Part shown: positions 15,646-24,460 of the stretch, one piece after another | Layout: every line of letters starts with the position of its first letter | Numbering within the stretch: the first letter of the stretch is position 1 | Assembly: GCA_029245725.1 (NCBI GenBank) | Contig: JAQWOT010000219.1 | Span: 1-39,602, forward strand | Direction: 5' to 3' | DNA length: 39,602 nt | DNA from: SAR324 cluster bacterium | Lineage (GTDB): Bacteria; SAR324; NAC60-12 | Notes under the pieces: generated by a model | What the model saw: the letters and a program-made list of their open reading frames with translations, nothing else | Told to the model about the DNA's origin: nothing | Database searches by the model: none | Made by a program: the position numbers and the translations under genes

Positions 15646-17958
15646 ATGACTGAACTCGCCACAACCCCCAATCCTACTAAATCCAAAACTGGAAGTTCCC
15701 TCCGTCGGGTGGAAGATGCGCACCTGATTCTGGGAAAGGGACGCTTCACGGACAACCGTCCAGCAGTAGGCCAGTTACACTTACACTTCATCCGTTCTTA
15801 TCTGGCACATGGACGAATTGCCAGCATAGATAAGGAAGAGGCACTGCAAAGTGAAGGAGTTATCGCAATCTACACAGCTGAAGATTTGTTGGCTGATGGG
15901 GTCAAACCTCTACCGATTGCAGGAGGATATAAGCGACCGGATGGTCAACCGATGGCTCAGCCAGAATGGCATGCACTTGCCAATGGAGTTGTACGCTATG
16001 TAGGAGAAGCAGTCGTAGCTGTTGTCGCGGAATCCCAAGCTCAAGCCGTGGATGCTGCACAGTTGGTTGAAATTGAATATGACGAATTACTTGCCGCAGG
16101 CAATCTTGCGGCTGCTAGTGCACCGGGTGCTCCTCTGGTTTGGGAGGATGCTCCGGATAACATTGTTGCTCAGAAAACGTTTGGAGATGAAGCTACTGTG
16201 GCTGAGGCCTTTGCCAAAGCGCACCATGTCACCAAGTTAGAGCTGACCAACAACAGGTTGGTTGGCAATGCAATGGAGCCTCGTACTGTCATTTGTGAAT
16301 ACGACAAAAATTCTGGTAGAAGAACCATCCGTATTGGGCATCAGCATCCTCACGGACTACTTGGAACCCTTCCTGGGATTTTCGGTGAGAAAGCAGAGAA
16401 TTTCCATGTAATCGTGGAGGATATTGGTGGAGGATTTGGTGTCAAAGCGATGACCTACCCTGAAGATGTCGTGGTCATTTATGCCTCTGGCAAGCTAAAG
16501 AGCAATATCCGTTGGCGGGGGAGCCGCACTGAAGATTTCCAAGCAACTGGGCACGGGCGTGATCAAATCAATCATGCTGAGTTGGCCTGTAGCGCCGATG
16601 GCAAGATCCTCGGAATGCGTCTGTATAATCTTGGAAACCTCGGGGCGTTCCCAACAGGTGCTGGCGCAGCGATTCCTCTGGAAGTAGGCCCAAAAGTTTC
16701 CACCTCGGTTTATCACATTCCTGCCTATTATCTGGTTACCGATGCCTATGCCACTCACACCGCACCACTGGCTGCCTACCGCGGAGCTGGAAGACCAGAA
16801 GCCGTTTACCTGATGGAGCGGTTGATGGAAAAAGCTGCTGATGAGCTTGGAGTAGATCCGATTGAGATGCGTCGCAAGAACTTCATTCCTGTCGATGCGA
16901 TGCCCTACACCAATCCTCTGGGGGAGGTCTATGACAGCGGTGACTTCAATACGGTGCTCGATCTGATCCTTGAGCAGGCAGACTGGAACGGTTTTGCAGG
17001 CCGCAAAGCAGAATCAGCCAAGCAAGGCAAACTGCGAGGTAGGGGTCTTTCCTGCTACATCGAGTGGACCGGAGCAGTCTGGTCTGAAGATGTAACTATG
17101 GAAGCTTCGGGAGCTGGAAAATTCACCTGTTATTCAGGCACCCAGGCTATGGGTCAAGGGATTGAGACTGCTTACTTACAGTTACTTTCTGAAAAGATGG
17201 ACCTACCGCTTGAGCAACTCAACGTGGTGCAAGGTGACACTGACGTGGTCAAGGGCAACGGAAGCTACGGTTCTCGCTCACTCTATATCGGGGGCTCAGC
17301 GATTCATGAGGGAGTATTGAAGTTCATGGAGGCTGCCAAAAAGTTGGCTGCTGAGAACTTGGAAGCTTCTCCAGAAGACCTCGTCTATCAGGAGGGACGC
17401 TTTGAGGTAGTTGGTACCAACGTAGGCATTGGACTCTTCGAGTTGGCACTTCAGCAACCGGAGCAGAAGATTGAGGTTTCTTCCAGCACAACAATCCCTG
17501 TGGCAAGTTGGCCAAACGGTTCCCAAGTAGCGGAAGTAGAGGTTGATCCTGAAACGGGGATGGTTAAGATGGTGAGTCTGACAGCGGTAGATGACGTGGG
17601 TAATGCTGTCAATCCAATGCTTGTCGCAGGACAGGTTCATGGTGGGATGGCCCAGTCCGTTGGACAGGCTTTGTTGGAGCGGACAGTTTATGACGACAGT
17701 GGACAATTCATCAATTCGACTTTCCTTGATTATGCAATGCCTCGAGCTGATGACATGCCGCCTATTCAGACCGACTTGTTCCGTGAGCAACCATGCCGCA
17801 CTAATCCATTAGGCTCCAAGGGTGTTGGTGAGTTAGGGACCGTCGGAGCCACGCCAGCTGTGGTCAATGCGGTACTGGACGCTCTTCGTGAACACGGCAT
17901 CAAACACCTGGAAATGCCTCTGACACCTCAGAGTGTCTGGGCTGCATTGAACAGCTAA
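15646..17958 (+). CDS. Molybdenum hydroxylase large subunit, form II CoxL-like (xanthine dehydrogenase/aldehyde oxidase family)
   Basis: A 770-residue catalytic subunit binding the molybdopterin cofactor. The active-site loop AYRGAGR (residues 377-383) is the form II signature of CoxL-like proteins; true form I CO dehydrogenase has AYRCSFR. The catalytic glutamate is E729 in KGVGELGTVGATPAV, and the cofactor motif GTQAMGQGIETAYLQL is present. Family members hydroxylate aldehydes or N-heterocycles using water. They normally need a FAD subunit (CoxM) and a 2x[2Fe-2S] subunit (CoxS), usually encoded next door. Neither is encoded anywhere in this window. GGAG lies 7 nt before the ATG. CO oxidation is unlikely; the substrate is unknown. 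Confidence 0.92.
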   Translation: MTELATTPNPTKSKTGSSLRRVEDAHLILGKGRFTDNRPAVGQLHLHFIRSYLAHGRIASIDKEEALQSEGVIAIYTAEDLLADGVKPLPIAGGYKRPDGQPMAQPEWHALANGVVRYVGEAVVAVVAESQAQAVDAAQLVEIEYDELLAAGNLAAASAPGAPLVWEDAPDNIVAQKTFGDEATVAEAFAKAHHVTKLELTNNRLVGNAMEPRTVICEYDKNSGRRTIRIGHQHPHGLLGTLPGIFGEKAENFHVIVEDIGGGFGVKAMTYPEDVVVIYASGKLKSNIRWRGSRTEDFQATGHGRDQINHAELACSADGKILGMRLYNLGNLGAFPTGAGAAIPLEVGPKVSTSVYHIPAYYLVTDAYATHTAPLAAYRGAGRPEAVYLMERLMEKAADELGVDPIEMRRKNFIPVDAMPYTNPLGEVYDSGDFNTVLDLILEQADWNGFAGRKAESAKQGKLRGRGLSCYIEWTGAVWSEDVTMEASGAGKFTCYSGTQAMGQGIETAYLQLLSEKMDLPLEQLNVVQGDTDVVKGNGSYGSRSLYIGGSAIHEGVLKFMEAAKKLAAENLEASPEDLVYQEGRFEVVGTNVGIGLFELALQQPEQKIEVSSSTTIPVASWPNGSQVAEVEVDPETGMVKMVSLTAVDDVGNAVNPMLVAGQVHGGMAQSVGQALLERTVYDDSGQFINSTFLDYAMPRADDMPPIQTDLFREQPCRTNPLGSKGVGELGTVGATPAVVNAVLDALREHGIKHLEMPLTPQSVWAALNS

Positions 17959-18179
17959 TTTGCTTAGAAAACTTTGGAGTCTTCCTGTGTTTATGTGGGA
18001 AGGCTTCAACTAAAGCCTGCCGGGTCCGTTCTTAGCATTTTGAAGATTGATTTCTCTCGCCCCACTCGTCCTTCAAAGATAAACAGAATGATTGAATAAA
18101 TTGTTTGAGACGCTCCTAAACTATCTATTGTGGGAAGGTTTAGAGAACGATTGGTTTTCCCAGACTTCAGGATATGGTC

Positions 18180-19166
18180 ATGACAGCGACCACAATTAAA
18201 CAAACAGAAACTCAGGTAGACTGGAAGCCTGCTATCCTTGTTAAAGGTGAGACACTCTACAACTGGCCCTTCCAGCCCAAGGTCGCTCTGAAGTGGTTGA
18301 AAAATTACTTGTTCGGACCAATTGCGCTGATTCACGCTGGCTTGGGGCTATTCACTTGGTTCTTCCTGACTCCTAGCCTGGTTACTATGCAGACCTTAGC
18401 CTGGGATTGGGTCGCTCTGATTTACCTACGTAATGTCGGGTTACTTTTCCTGGTGACAGGTAGCACTCATTTCTGGCTTTATGTGCGTAAGGGGCAAGGA
18501 TCTGATTTCCAATTCAACAAGCAGGGTCTGCGAGAAAATGACCCTCGCTTCTGGTTTAGCAATCAGACCTGGGAAAACATGTTCTTCGGGATTGTCAGTG
18601 GTTGCGGTATCTGGACGTTGTACGAGGTGTTGACCTACTGGATGTTTGCCAATGGTTATGTGTTGTTTCCAGTGGAGTGGCTGGAATCACCGATTTACAT
18701 CGCTTTCCTATTTCTGCTGATTCCTCACATCCGGGCTCATCACTTCTACTTCACTCATCGGCTGACGCATTGGAAGCCTCTTTATAATGCTGCCCACTAT
18801 CTGCATCATAAAAATACCAACACGGGCCCATGGTCAGGTTTGTCGATGCACCCGATCGAGCATCTGCTCTATCTCTCAGGGGTGTTTCTGCATTGGATGA
18901 TTCCCTCACATCCGATTCATGCCTGCTTTCATCTGCTCCATGCTGGCATCAGTCCGAATTGGGGACACACGGGCTTCAACAGGATTCAGGTAAATAAATT
19001 TAGAATAGATACAAACTACTTCCACTACCTGCATCATCGTTATTTTGAATGTAACTACGGCAACCTTGATATGCCTTGGGACCACCTGTTTGGTACTTTC
19101 CATGATGGCTCACAGGAATCCAAGAAACGAATGGGCGCTAGGTTGCGAGAACAACGAAAGCGTTGA
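18180..19166 (+). CDS. Di-iron membrane hydroxylase, fatty acid hydroxylase/sterol desaturase superfamily
   Basis: A 328-residue membrane enzyme with the histidine clusters of the superfamily: HRLTH (193-197), HYLHH (206-210), MHPIEH near 223-228, and HYLHH (282-286). Several hydrophobic helices span about residues 45-100, 135-183 and 230-255. Such enzymes hydroxylate or desaturate sterols, fatty acids, carotenoids or ether lipids using O2. The ATG at 18180 has AGGA at 7-nt spacing; the ATG at 18174 is too close to it. It is followed 14 nt later by the tandem SnoaL gene, then the PhyH gene, suggesting one transcription unit for modifying a lipid-like or terpenoid compound. Confidence 0.9.
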   Translation: MTATTIKQTETQVDWKPAILVKGETLYNWPFQPKVALKWLKNYLFGPIALIHAGLGLFTWFFLTPSLVTMQTLAWDWVALIYLRNVGLLFLVTGSTHFWLYVRKGQGSDFQFNKQGLRENDPRFWFSNQTWENMFFGIVSGCGIWTLYEVLTYWMFANGYVLFPVEWLESPIYIAFLFLLIPHIRAHHFYFTHRLTHWKPLYNAAHYLHHKNTNTGPWSGLSMHPIEHLLYLSGVFLHWMIPSHPIHACFHLLHAGISPNWGHTGFNRIQVNKFRIDTNYFHYLHHRYFECNYGNLDMPWDHLFGTFHDGSQESKKRMGARLREQRKR

Positions 19167-19180
19167 GAGAGAGTCAGTTT

Positions 19181-20329
19181 ATGAAGCAATCCAATTTTCC
19201 AGTGAGGCAGGGACGATCTCATTCCCATGACGCTCTTCCATTGCAACGCTCAGATATGCCAATGGATTATCTTGTTTCATTGGAAAATTACACTTCTGGT
19301 CGCACTATTCGAATACCTGAAAATCTTGGTCCCACCCAGTCATTGCAAGGTTTTGATTCAACATACCGAAACATCATTGACTACATTGTTCGAATCACCT
19401 ATCGAATTTGGGAAACCAATGACCGTGAGGTTGAGTACATTGGTGAATGCTATTCACCAGACAGCCAGGTTTTCGATGACTACGGACTTCAACTTGGTAA
19501 CCAAAAGATCATTGCTGACACTCACCATACAACAGCGGCCTTCCCTGATATTATTCTTGATGCTGAAGAAGTAATTTGGGCAGGAAATGACCAAATTGGG
19601 TTTCACACCTCACACCTTACACGCATCAGTGGTACGAATGCCGGATCAAGCAGATACGGTAACGCCACTGGCAAAACAGTGAATTTTTTCGTGATTGCGA
19701 ACTGCGTTGCTCTCCAGAACGATATTTTTCTGGAACACGTGCTTTACAACACCTCTGCAATGCTACAACAGCTTGGGATCGATCCCTGGGAAGAGGCCAC
19801 CAGATTGGCGAAAAATCCTCCTGCCGGTTGGCCTCGTTCTCAGGAGAATTGGGATCAACTGCGTTCAGCGACTTCTCCAGCAATTCCAATTTCACAAGCA
19901 GAGCCAATTTCGGGATTTGATCCTGACGCCTTTACTCGTGAAATTCACGATAATGTTTGGAATGGGGATCAGTCAGTAATTACAAACTCATATGCCCAGA
20001 ACCTGTTCTTCGAGGGCGCGACTGAGCGTACCTTTTCTGGAAGCACCGCTTATCGAAGTTATGTGAACGAGTTGCGTAGTGTTTTTCCCGACTTACAGTT
20101 GCAAGTTGATGAGGTCTATTGGATGGGCAATGAACTCGATGGGTTTCTGATTTCAACACGTTGGAGCGCAGAGGGTACTCATTTGGGTGAAGGGGTTTAT
20201 CGGAGTCCTACCGGTAAGACTTGTCAGCTTTGGGGAATTACTCAATGGCAGGTCCTAAACGGTGTCATCCAGAAAGAGTGGCAACTGTTCAATGAGCTAG
20301 ATCTGATGATGCAAATCTTAGCAGCCTAG
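19181..20329 (+). CDS. Tandem SnoaL/NTF2-like domain protein
   Basis: A 382-residue protein made of two SnoaL-like domains, roughly residues 50-180 and 225-375. Parallel segments are readable: an early helix; a strand (YSPDSQVFDDYGL / YAQNLFFEGAT); AAFPDIILDAEEVIWAGND in the first and VFPDLQLQVDEVYWMGNE in the second; then TGKTVNFF / TGKTCQLWG. SnoaL-like proteins are polyketide cyclases, hydrolases, isomerases or ligand carriers. The ATG at 19181 is preceded by GAGAG; a TTG at 19163 would overlap the upstream gene. It sits between the hydroxylase and the dioxygenase, so it may act on an intermediate between them. Specific function is unknown. Confidence 0.8.
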   Translation: MKQSNFPVRQGRSHSHDALPLQRSDMPMDYLVSLENYTSGRTIRIPENLGPTQSLQGFDSTYRNIIDYIVRITYRIWETNDREVEYIGECYSPDSQVFDDYGLQLGNQKIIADTHHTTAAFPDIILDAEEVIWAGNDQIGFHTSHLTRISGTNAGSSRYGNATGKTVNFFVIANCVALQNDIFLEHVLYNTSAMLQQLGIDPWEEATRLAKNPPAGWPRSQENWDQLRSATSPAIPISQAEPISGFDPDAFTREIHDNVWNGDQSVITNSYAQNLFFEGATERTFSGSTAYRSYVNELRSVFPDLQLQVDEVYWMGNELDGFLISTRWSAEGTHLGEGVYRSPTGKTCQLWGITQWQVLNGVIQKEWQLFNELDLMMQILAA

Positions 20330-20347
20330 ACCAAATAACGAGAATCC

Positions 20348-21130
20348 ATGATTACTGAAGCTCAACGCTTTAAATTCCAGCAGCAGGGATATGTCGTTCT
20401 AGAGAAAATCCTGAGTACATCTGTCCTCAGTTGGCTGCAGGGTCGATGTGATGAAGCTGTGGACTGGAAAGCCAGTGGGATGCGCTCCTTAGGAATTGAG
20501 GAAGAGGGAATCAATCTGCTCGGCAAACGCTATTTTGTCAGTGGTTACAGGCAACAGAATTCAGAACTCGATCGCTTTCTCTTTGGCGATGTAATGGCTG
20601 AGATTTCAAAGGGATTGCTTGGCGAGACGGTTTATCTTCACAATGAACAATTTGTGGTCAAAGGGCAGGATCAGCGTAGCCGCTTTGCCTGGCATCAGGA
20701 TAGTGGCTACTCGGTCTATCGAGGAGGTGCCGAACGGCATCAGCCCTACCTGACCTGTTGGATTGCTCTGGATGACATGTCTGCGCAAAATGGAACAATT
20801 TCTGTGCTTTCCTTCGATGAATTCGGAGAGGGTAAGCTGGTAGAGCACTGGTGGGATGAGGATGAAGCCGCGATGGTTGGTTACTCTGGAGAAAAATCTG
20901 GCTCGTTGATGGCAGTACCAGCTGGTTCGATTGTTTGCTTCTCCAGTTTTACAATGCACCGCAGCGGAATGAATCAAACAGAGCGGTTACGCCGGAGCTA
21001 CATTGTTCAGTATGCTTCAACAGCCTTTGGTTTCCAAATTGATCCCCAAAGACGCTACGCTCCCTCGGGAGGTGTTGATTTCATCAAAGCCAGTCAGCGG
21101 ATGATTCAACCGGAACCGTTACCCAATTGA
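20348..21130 (+). CDS. Phytanoyl-CoA dioxygenase (PhyH) family Fe(II)/2-oxoglutarate oxygenase
   Basis: A 260-residue dioxygenase. The iron ligands are H116-x-D118 (FAWHQDSGY) and H204 (FTMHRSGMN), with an arginine around 215-216 (TERLRRSY) to bind 2-oxoglutarate. The N-terminus has the PhyH opener FQQQGYVVLEKIL. Bacterial members hydroxylate many small molecules, including ectoine, phosphonates and secondary metabolites, so acyl-CoA specificity is not implied. It begins 18 nt after the tandem SnoaL gene and is very probably cotranscribed. It ends the oxidative run and is followed by a strong hairpin. Confidence 0.9.
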   Translation: MITEAQRFKFQQQGYVVLEKILSTSVLSWLQGRCDEAVDWKASGMRSLGIEEEGINLLGKRYFVSGYRQQNSELDRFLFGDVMAEISKGLLGETVYLHNEQFVVKGQDQRSRFAWHQDSGYSVYRGGAERHQPYLTCWIALDDMSAQNGTISVLSFDEFGEGKLVEHWWDEDEAAMVGYSGEKSGSLMAVPAGSIVCFSSFTMHRSGMNQTERLRRSYIVQYASTAFGFQIDPQRRYAPSGGVDFIKASQRMIQPEPLPN

Positions 21131-21184
21131 TTTGTTGAAGTTCCCCTACAGAAACTGATTTTTCAAAGTCATGATTTTAGGCCC

Positions 21185-21213
21185 GAGGCTTTGAGGAGGA
21201 TCTCCTGAGCCTC
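21185..21213. terminator. Hairpin between convergent PhyH and photolyase genes
   Basis: GAGGCT (21185-21190) pairs with AGCCTC (21208-21213). An inner stem AGGAG-GAT-CTCCT lies inside it, separated by a small asymmetric bulge. It lies between two convergent stop codons and could terminate both genes, though no long T run follows. Confidence 0.5.
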
Positions 21214-21251
21214 AAACTCATATATACGCAAGCCGCAACCTGACCTTCCAA

Positions 21252-22811
21252 TTAAGTCGACAGCCGTCCCATTTCCTGAACCTGCTCAAACTCCTGCTGA
21301 ACCAACTTATCCTTCTCAACCCGAGATTTTCTAGCACGGCTTTGGTGGCGCTTTGAATTGGAAGAACTCACATGTGTTCGGAGAATTTTCTCCCGATGCT
21401 TGTGGACTTCGTTTGATTGTTTGAAGGTCCAGAAAAGCTGTCGAGCTCTCGCTATTCCCGCTTGAGGCAAGACAATAGGTCGTTCATAAATTGTCGACAG
21501 CGTAATGTTCATTGACTTGCGATCAATCCAGCCCAATTCCCAAGGTGCAGCAAGCCAAGGCATTGGAACTTTAGCCAACTCTGGAACCCACTGATGGATG
21601 AACTTTCCCTCAGTGTCATGTTCCAAGGCTTGCTTGATGGGATTGTAGATGCGGATCGTGTTGATCCCGGTGACTCCAGCCTGCATTTGGAACTGGGGAT
21701 AGTGAATTCCAGGTTCGAAATCAAGAAAATACCTGGCCAGATGTTTCACCCCTAACTTCCAGTTCAAGCCCAACAGATGAGTCAAGCAGGAAACTAATAG
21801 AGCCCGCATTCGAAAATTGAGAAAGCCTGTCGCAGCAACACAGCGCATGCAGGCATCCACTAAGGGGATGCCTGTTTGCCCACTTTGCCAGGCTTGCAGA
21901 TGCTGCTCATCATTCTGCCATGGAAAATTGCCGTAGCCCGGATTGAGATCCGTGAACTCGATGTTGGGTTGGGTTTCGAACTTCTGAATGAAGTGACAAT
22001 GCCAATGCAGGCGAGATTCAAATGCACGAAAGGAATTCCGAGGATGCTGGTCCTGCTGAAGTGCCTGCCATACTTGTCGCATCGACAGGCAGCCGTATGC
22101 CAAATACGGACTCAGACGACTAGTGTGTAGAGAAGAAGTCAGTGGTTTGGAAATGTGCCTTGAGTAGCCATGCCCACCTCCTTGGAGAAATTGATGCAGG
22201 GCGAACTGTGCTTGTTTCTCGCCACCCAATTGAAAGCTGGAGTGGCTTTGATTCACTCCAATCGGTAATTCAGGCCCCTTGTGTTCTGCGTACCATGTAG
22301 AATCCAGCTCAACCCCTTGCCACTCAGACCAATCCACTTGATGCTGAGATTGGCTCATTTGAGCTTTCCACTTCTTGTCCCAGCCATCCCGGTTCAAACA
22401 TCGGCGCTGGACTCCATTGCAAGGGAACTCCACCCAACGAATTTCAAGATCAGCGCACCATCGGGTAAACTGACGGTCACGACGATAAGTGATCTCCAAC
22501 CCTGTTTCTTCATAGCTATAAATGGTTTTGATCCGGAATCGCTGGGCTAACAACATCCAGACTTCTTCACACTCGCGATGAAATAGGTAGAGTCTGGCAC
22601 CACGATCCCGAAACTGCCGATAGCAATCCACAACCGATTCATAGAGAAAGCGCCAATGGCGGAGATCTGTATGTGGATCTTTCCAAAGCGAGGGTTCAAA
22701 GACGAAGAGCAGCAAAACGGGCAAATTCTCTTTGGAAGCTTGCTCCAGAGCGGCGTGATCTTCTAAGCGTAGATTGCGTTTGAACCAAACAACGTTGATT
22801 TGGGGCTTCAT
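21252..22811 (-). CDS. Photolyase/cryptochrome family flavoprotein
   Basis: A 519-residue photolyase homologue from the ATG at 22811, where the canonical opening [19 protein letters not shown] begins; a frame start at 22949 adds an unrelated 46 residues. It has the N-terminal alpha/beta antenna domain and a C-terminal FAD domain ([41 protein letters not shown]). Flavin-pocket positions differ from class I CPD photolyase: [12 protein letters not shown] (about 366-377) stands where N378, W382 and W384 occur in E. coli, giving H370, F374 and M376. W351 matches the W359 relay position. The basic tail rich in K/R/S (about 455-500) may bind DNA. Repair and light signalling are both possible. Confidence 0.88.
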   Translation of the reverse strand: MKPQINVVWFKRNLRLEDHAALEQASKENLPVLLLFVFEPSLWKDPHTDLRHWRFLYESVVDCYRQFRDRGARLYLFHRECEEVWMLLAQRFRIKTIYSYEETGLEITYRRDRQFTRWCADLEIRWVEFPCNGVQRRCLNRDGWDKKWKAQMSQSQHQVDWSEWQGVELDSTWYAEHKGPELPIGVNQSHSSFQLGGEKQAQFALHQFLQGGGHGYSRHISKPLTSSLHTSRLSPYLAYGCLSMRQVWQALQQDQHPRNSFRAFESRLHWHCHFIQKFETQPNIEFTDLNPGYGNFPWQNDEQHLQAWQSGQTGIPLVDACMRCVAATGFLNFRMRALLVSCLTHLLGLNWKLGVKHLARYFLDFEPGIHYPQFQMQAGVTGINTIRIYNPIKQALEHDTEGKFIHQWVPELAKVPMPWLAAPWELGWIDRKSMNITLSTIYERPIVLPQAGIARARQLFWTFKQSNEVHKHREKILRTHVSSSNSKRHQSRARKSRVEKDKLVQQEFEQVQEMGRLST

Positions 22812-23033
22812 TCCACTGAGTGAAAAGAGGAAAGGAAAATTGGAATTCAGAATCAATGAAAAAATCCGTTCTGGAACTGTGCCAAGCCTTTCTACCAAAA
22901 GAGAGTTGAAATGTGTTTCCAAGGATGCTCTAAAAAGGCTTGTTCCCATTCTAATTGACGAATTTGAGCCTCAGAAGGCTATTCAAAATGAAATACTCTA
23001 GAAGCTTGACGACCCTTTCCCAATAAGTTCGCA

Positions 23034-24164
23034 ATGAGTGTCCAAGCCCAAAAACTGATGTCTGAAATTCGCAAGGAACTGCGTATCAAGTGGTATCGCT
23101 GTCCAATTGATCCTACCGTTTTGCGAGAACTATCTAAACCAAGTGACCTTCAAGGATTTCAGATGGCTCTTGGACATCTGGGACTCTGGTTGCTCACCGG
23201 TGCACTTAGTTTCTATTTTGCAGTTGAACAGCTTTGGTTAGGCTTCCTGCTGACAATTTTTCTTCATGGAACAGTAGGGACATTCTTCAGTGCTCCTCAC
23301 CATGAGTTGTGTCATGGGACGGTCTTCAAAACCAAGCACTTAAACGAAATCTTTCTGCGGATTTTTTCGACTCTTGGGTTGCAGAATTTCCACATCTACA
23401 AGATGAGTCACAGTTATCATCATCGCTTCACGCTGCATCGTATTGCTGATAAAGAAGTGGTGTTGCCCAAGGCCCCATCGCTGAGGTTTCTGTATTTGCT
23501 TCAGTTGTTTACTTTCAATATCACGGGTGGGTTTGAATCGAGGGGCTTGTTTCCAGCGATGCGTGGGCTTTTTCGAGTTGCTGCTGACCGAATGGAACAA
23601 CCTTACAACGAGTGGGGGACAGAATTATATGCTGAATTTCCGGAAGAACGCTTGAAAGCGGTGCGTTGGGCCAGATACCTGATTGCTATTCATCTGGGCT
23701 TTGCATTGTTTGCAGTGCTACTTGGTTACCCAATTTTGATTCTGATTGTTTCCTTGCATCCCTTCATTGGCAATTGGTTACGCTATTTCGTTGGGGCTCC
23801 GATGCACTGTGGTCTACGCAGTGATGTTCCAGATTTCCGAAAGTGTGTCAGAACCATCACCTTGGATCCGATCTCAGAGTTTCTTTACTGTCACATGAAC
23901 TGGCACTTGGAGCATCACATGTTTGCGGCAGTTCCCTGTTACAACCTGAAAAAATTGTATGAGGCAGTCGCCGAAGACATGCCCAAACCTCGCACCCTGA
24001 TCAGTTCTTGGCAAGAGATGCTAGCGGTCGTCAAACAACAGGAAGCAGATCCTGCTTATGAATTTGACACTCCTGTCCCTCCCCAAAGAACAAGAATAGA
24101 GAAAGAACAGCAACTTGAATTGGAGGCTTCCATCGGTGATTTGGCTCCCACTGCGATTGCTTAA
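23034..24164 (+). CDS. Membrane fatty acid desaturase family protein
   Basis: A 376-residue di-iron membrane desaturase with three histidine boxes: H90-ELC-H94, H126-SY-HH130 and H291-LE-HH295. Hydrophobic pairs at about residues 43-90 and 215-245 fit the usual four-helix layout. The family includes acyl-lipid desaturases, carotene ketolases/hydroxylases and alkane-type hydroxylases; the NWHLEHHMFAAVPCYNL ending favours a fatty acid or lipid desaturase-like enzyme. It is divergent from the photolyase gene across a 222-nt spacer. A T-rich hairpin follows about 60 nt after the stop, so it is probably monocistronic. Confidence 0.88.
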   Translation: MSVQAQKLMSEIRKELRIKWYRCPIDPTVLRELSKPSDLQGFQMALGHLGLWLLTGALSFYFAVEQLWLGFLLTIFLHGTVGTFFSAPHHELCHGTVFKTKHLNEIFLRIFSTLGLQNFHIYKMSHSYHHRFTLHRIADKEVVLPKAPSLRFLYLLQLFTFNITGGFESRGLFPAMRGLFRVAADRMEQPYNEWGTELYAEFPEERLKAVRWARYLIAIHLGFALFAVLLGYPILILIVSLHPFIGNWLRYFVGAPMHCGLRSDVPDFRKCVRTITLDPISEFLYCHMNWHLEHHMFAAVPCYNLKKLYEAVAEDMPKPRTLISSWQEMLAVVKQQEADPAYEFDTPVPPQRTRIEKEQQLELEASIGDLAPTAIA

Positions 24165-24225
24165 TTTTGTTGAACTCAACGGTAAGCAATGATTTCAAAT
24201 CACTAATTTTTATGGATGAATTATC

Positions 24226-24260
24226 TGTGGGAAGAAGCATCTTCCCACACTGTATTTTTC
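24226..24260 (+). terminator. Intrinsic terminator after the desaturase gene
   Basis: TGTGGGAAGA (24226-24235) and TCTTCCCACA (24240-24249) form a perfect 10-bp stem with an AGCA loop, followed by CTGTATTTTTC. This is a good rho-independent terminator for the upstream gene. Confidence 0.8.
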
Positions 24261-24408
24261 TTCGCTCATAACCTGCCACTTTATAACTGAATTGCTGTTT
24301 GCCTTCAGAGTTTCCTGATAAATCAGATTCTAAAGATTTCGATAGACGATCACCGAATCTTCTTGCTCCCCAGAAAGACTTGATATATATGTTCGCAGCA
24401 AAGGTTGC

Positions 24409-24431
24409 GGAGGTTGTTAGCCTCCCCCTTT
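24409..24431 (+). promoter_or_regulatory. Leader hairpin with trailing C/T run before the sugar-binding protein gene
   Basis: GGAGGTT (24409-24415) pairs with AGCCTCC (24419-24425) around a GTT loop, with one G-U pair, followed by CCCTTTTCTT. It lies 35 nt before the binding-protein ATG and after a TATATAT stretch that could hold the promoter. It looks like a short terminator or attenuator inside the leader, or a stabilising 5' structure. Confidence 0.4.
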
Positions 24432-24460
24432 TCTTACAATCAATTTTTGAGGAGGTTTCG

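Noticed and set aside
15646-17958. True aerobic CO dehydrogenase large subunit
   Set aside because: The active-site loop is AYRGAGR (form II), not AYRCSFR with the Cu-binding cysteine, and the partner subunits are absent.
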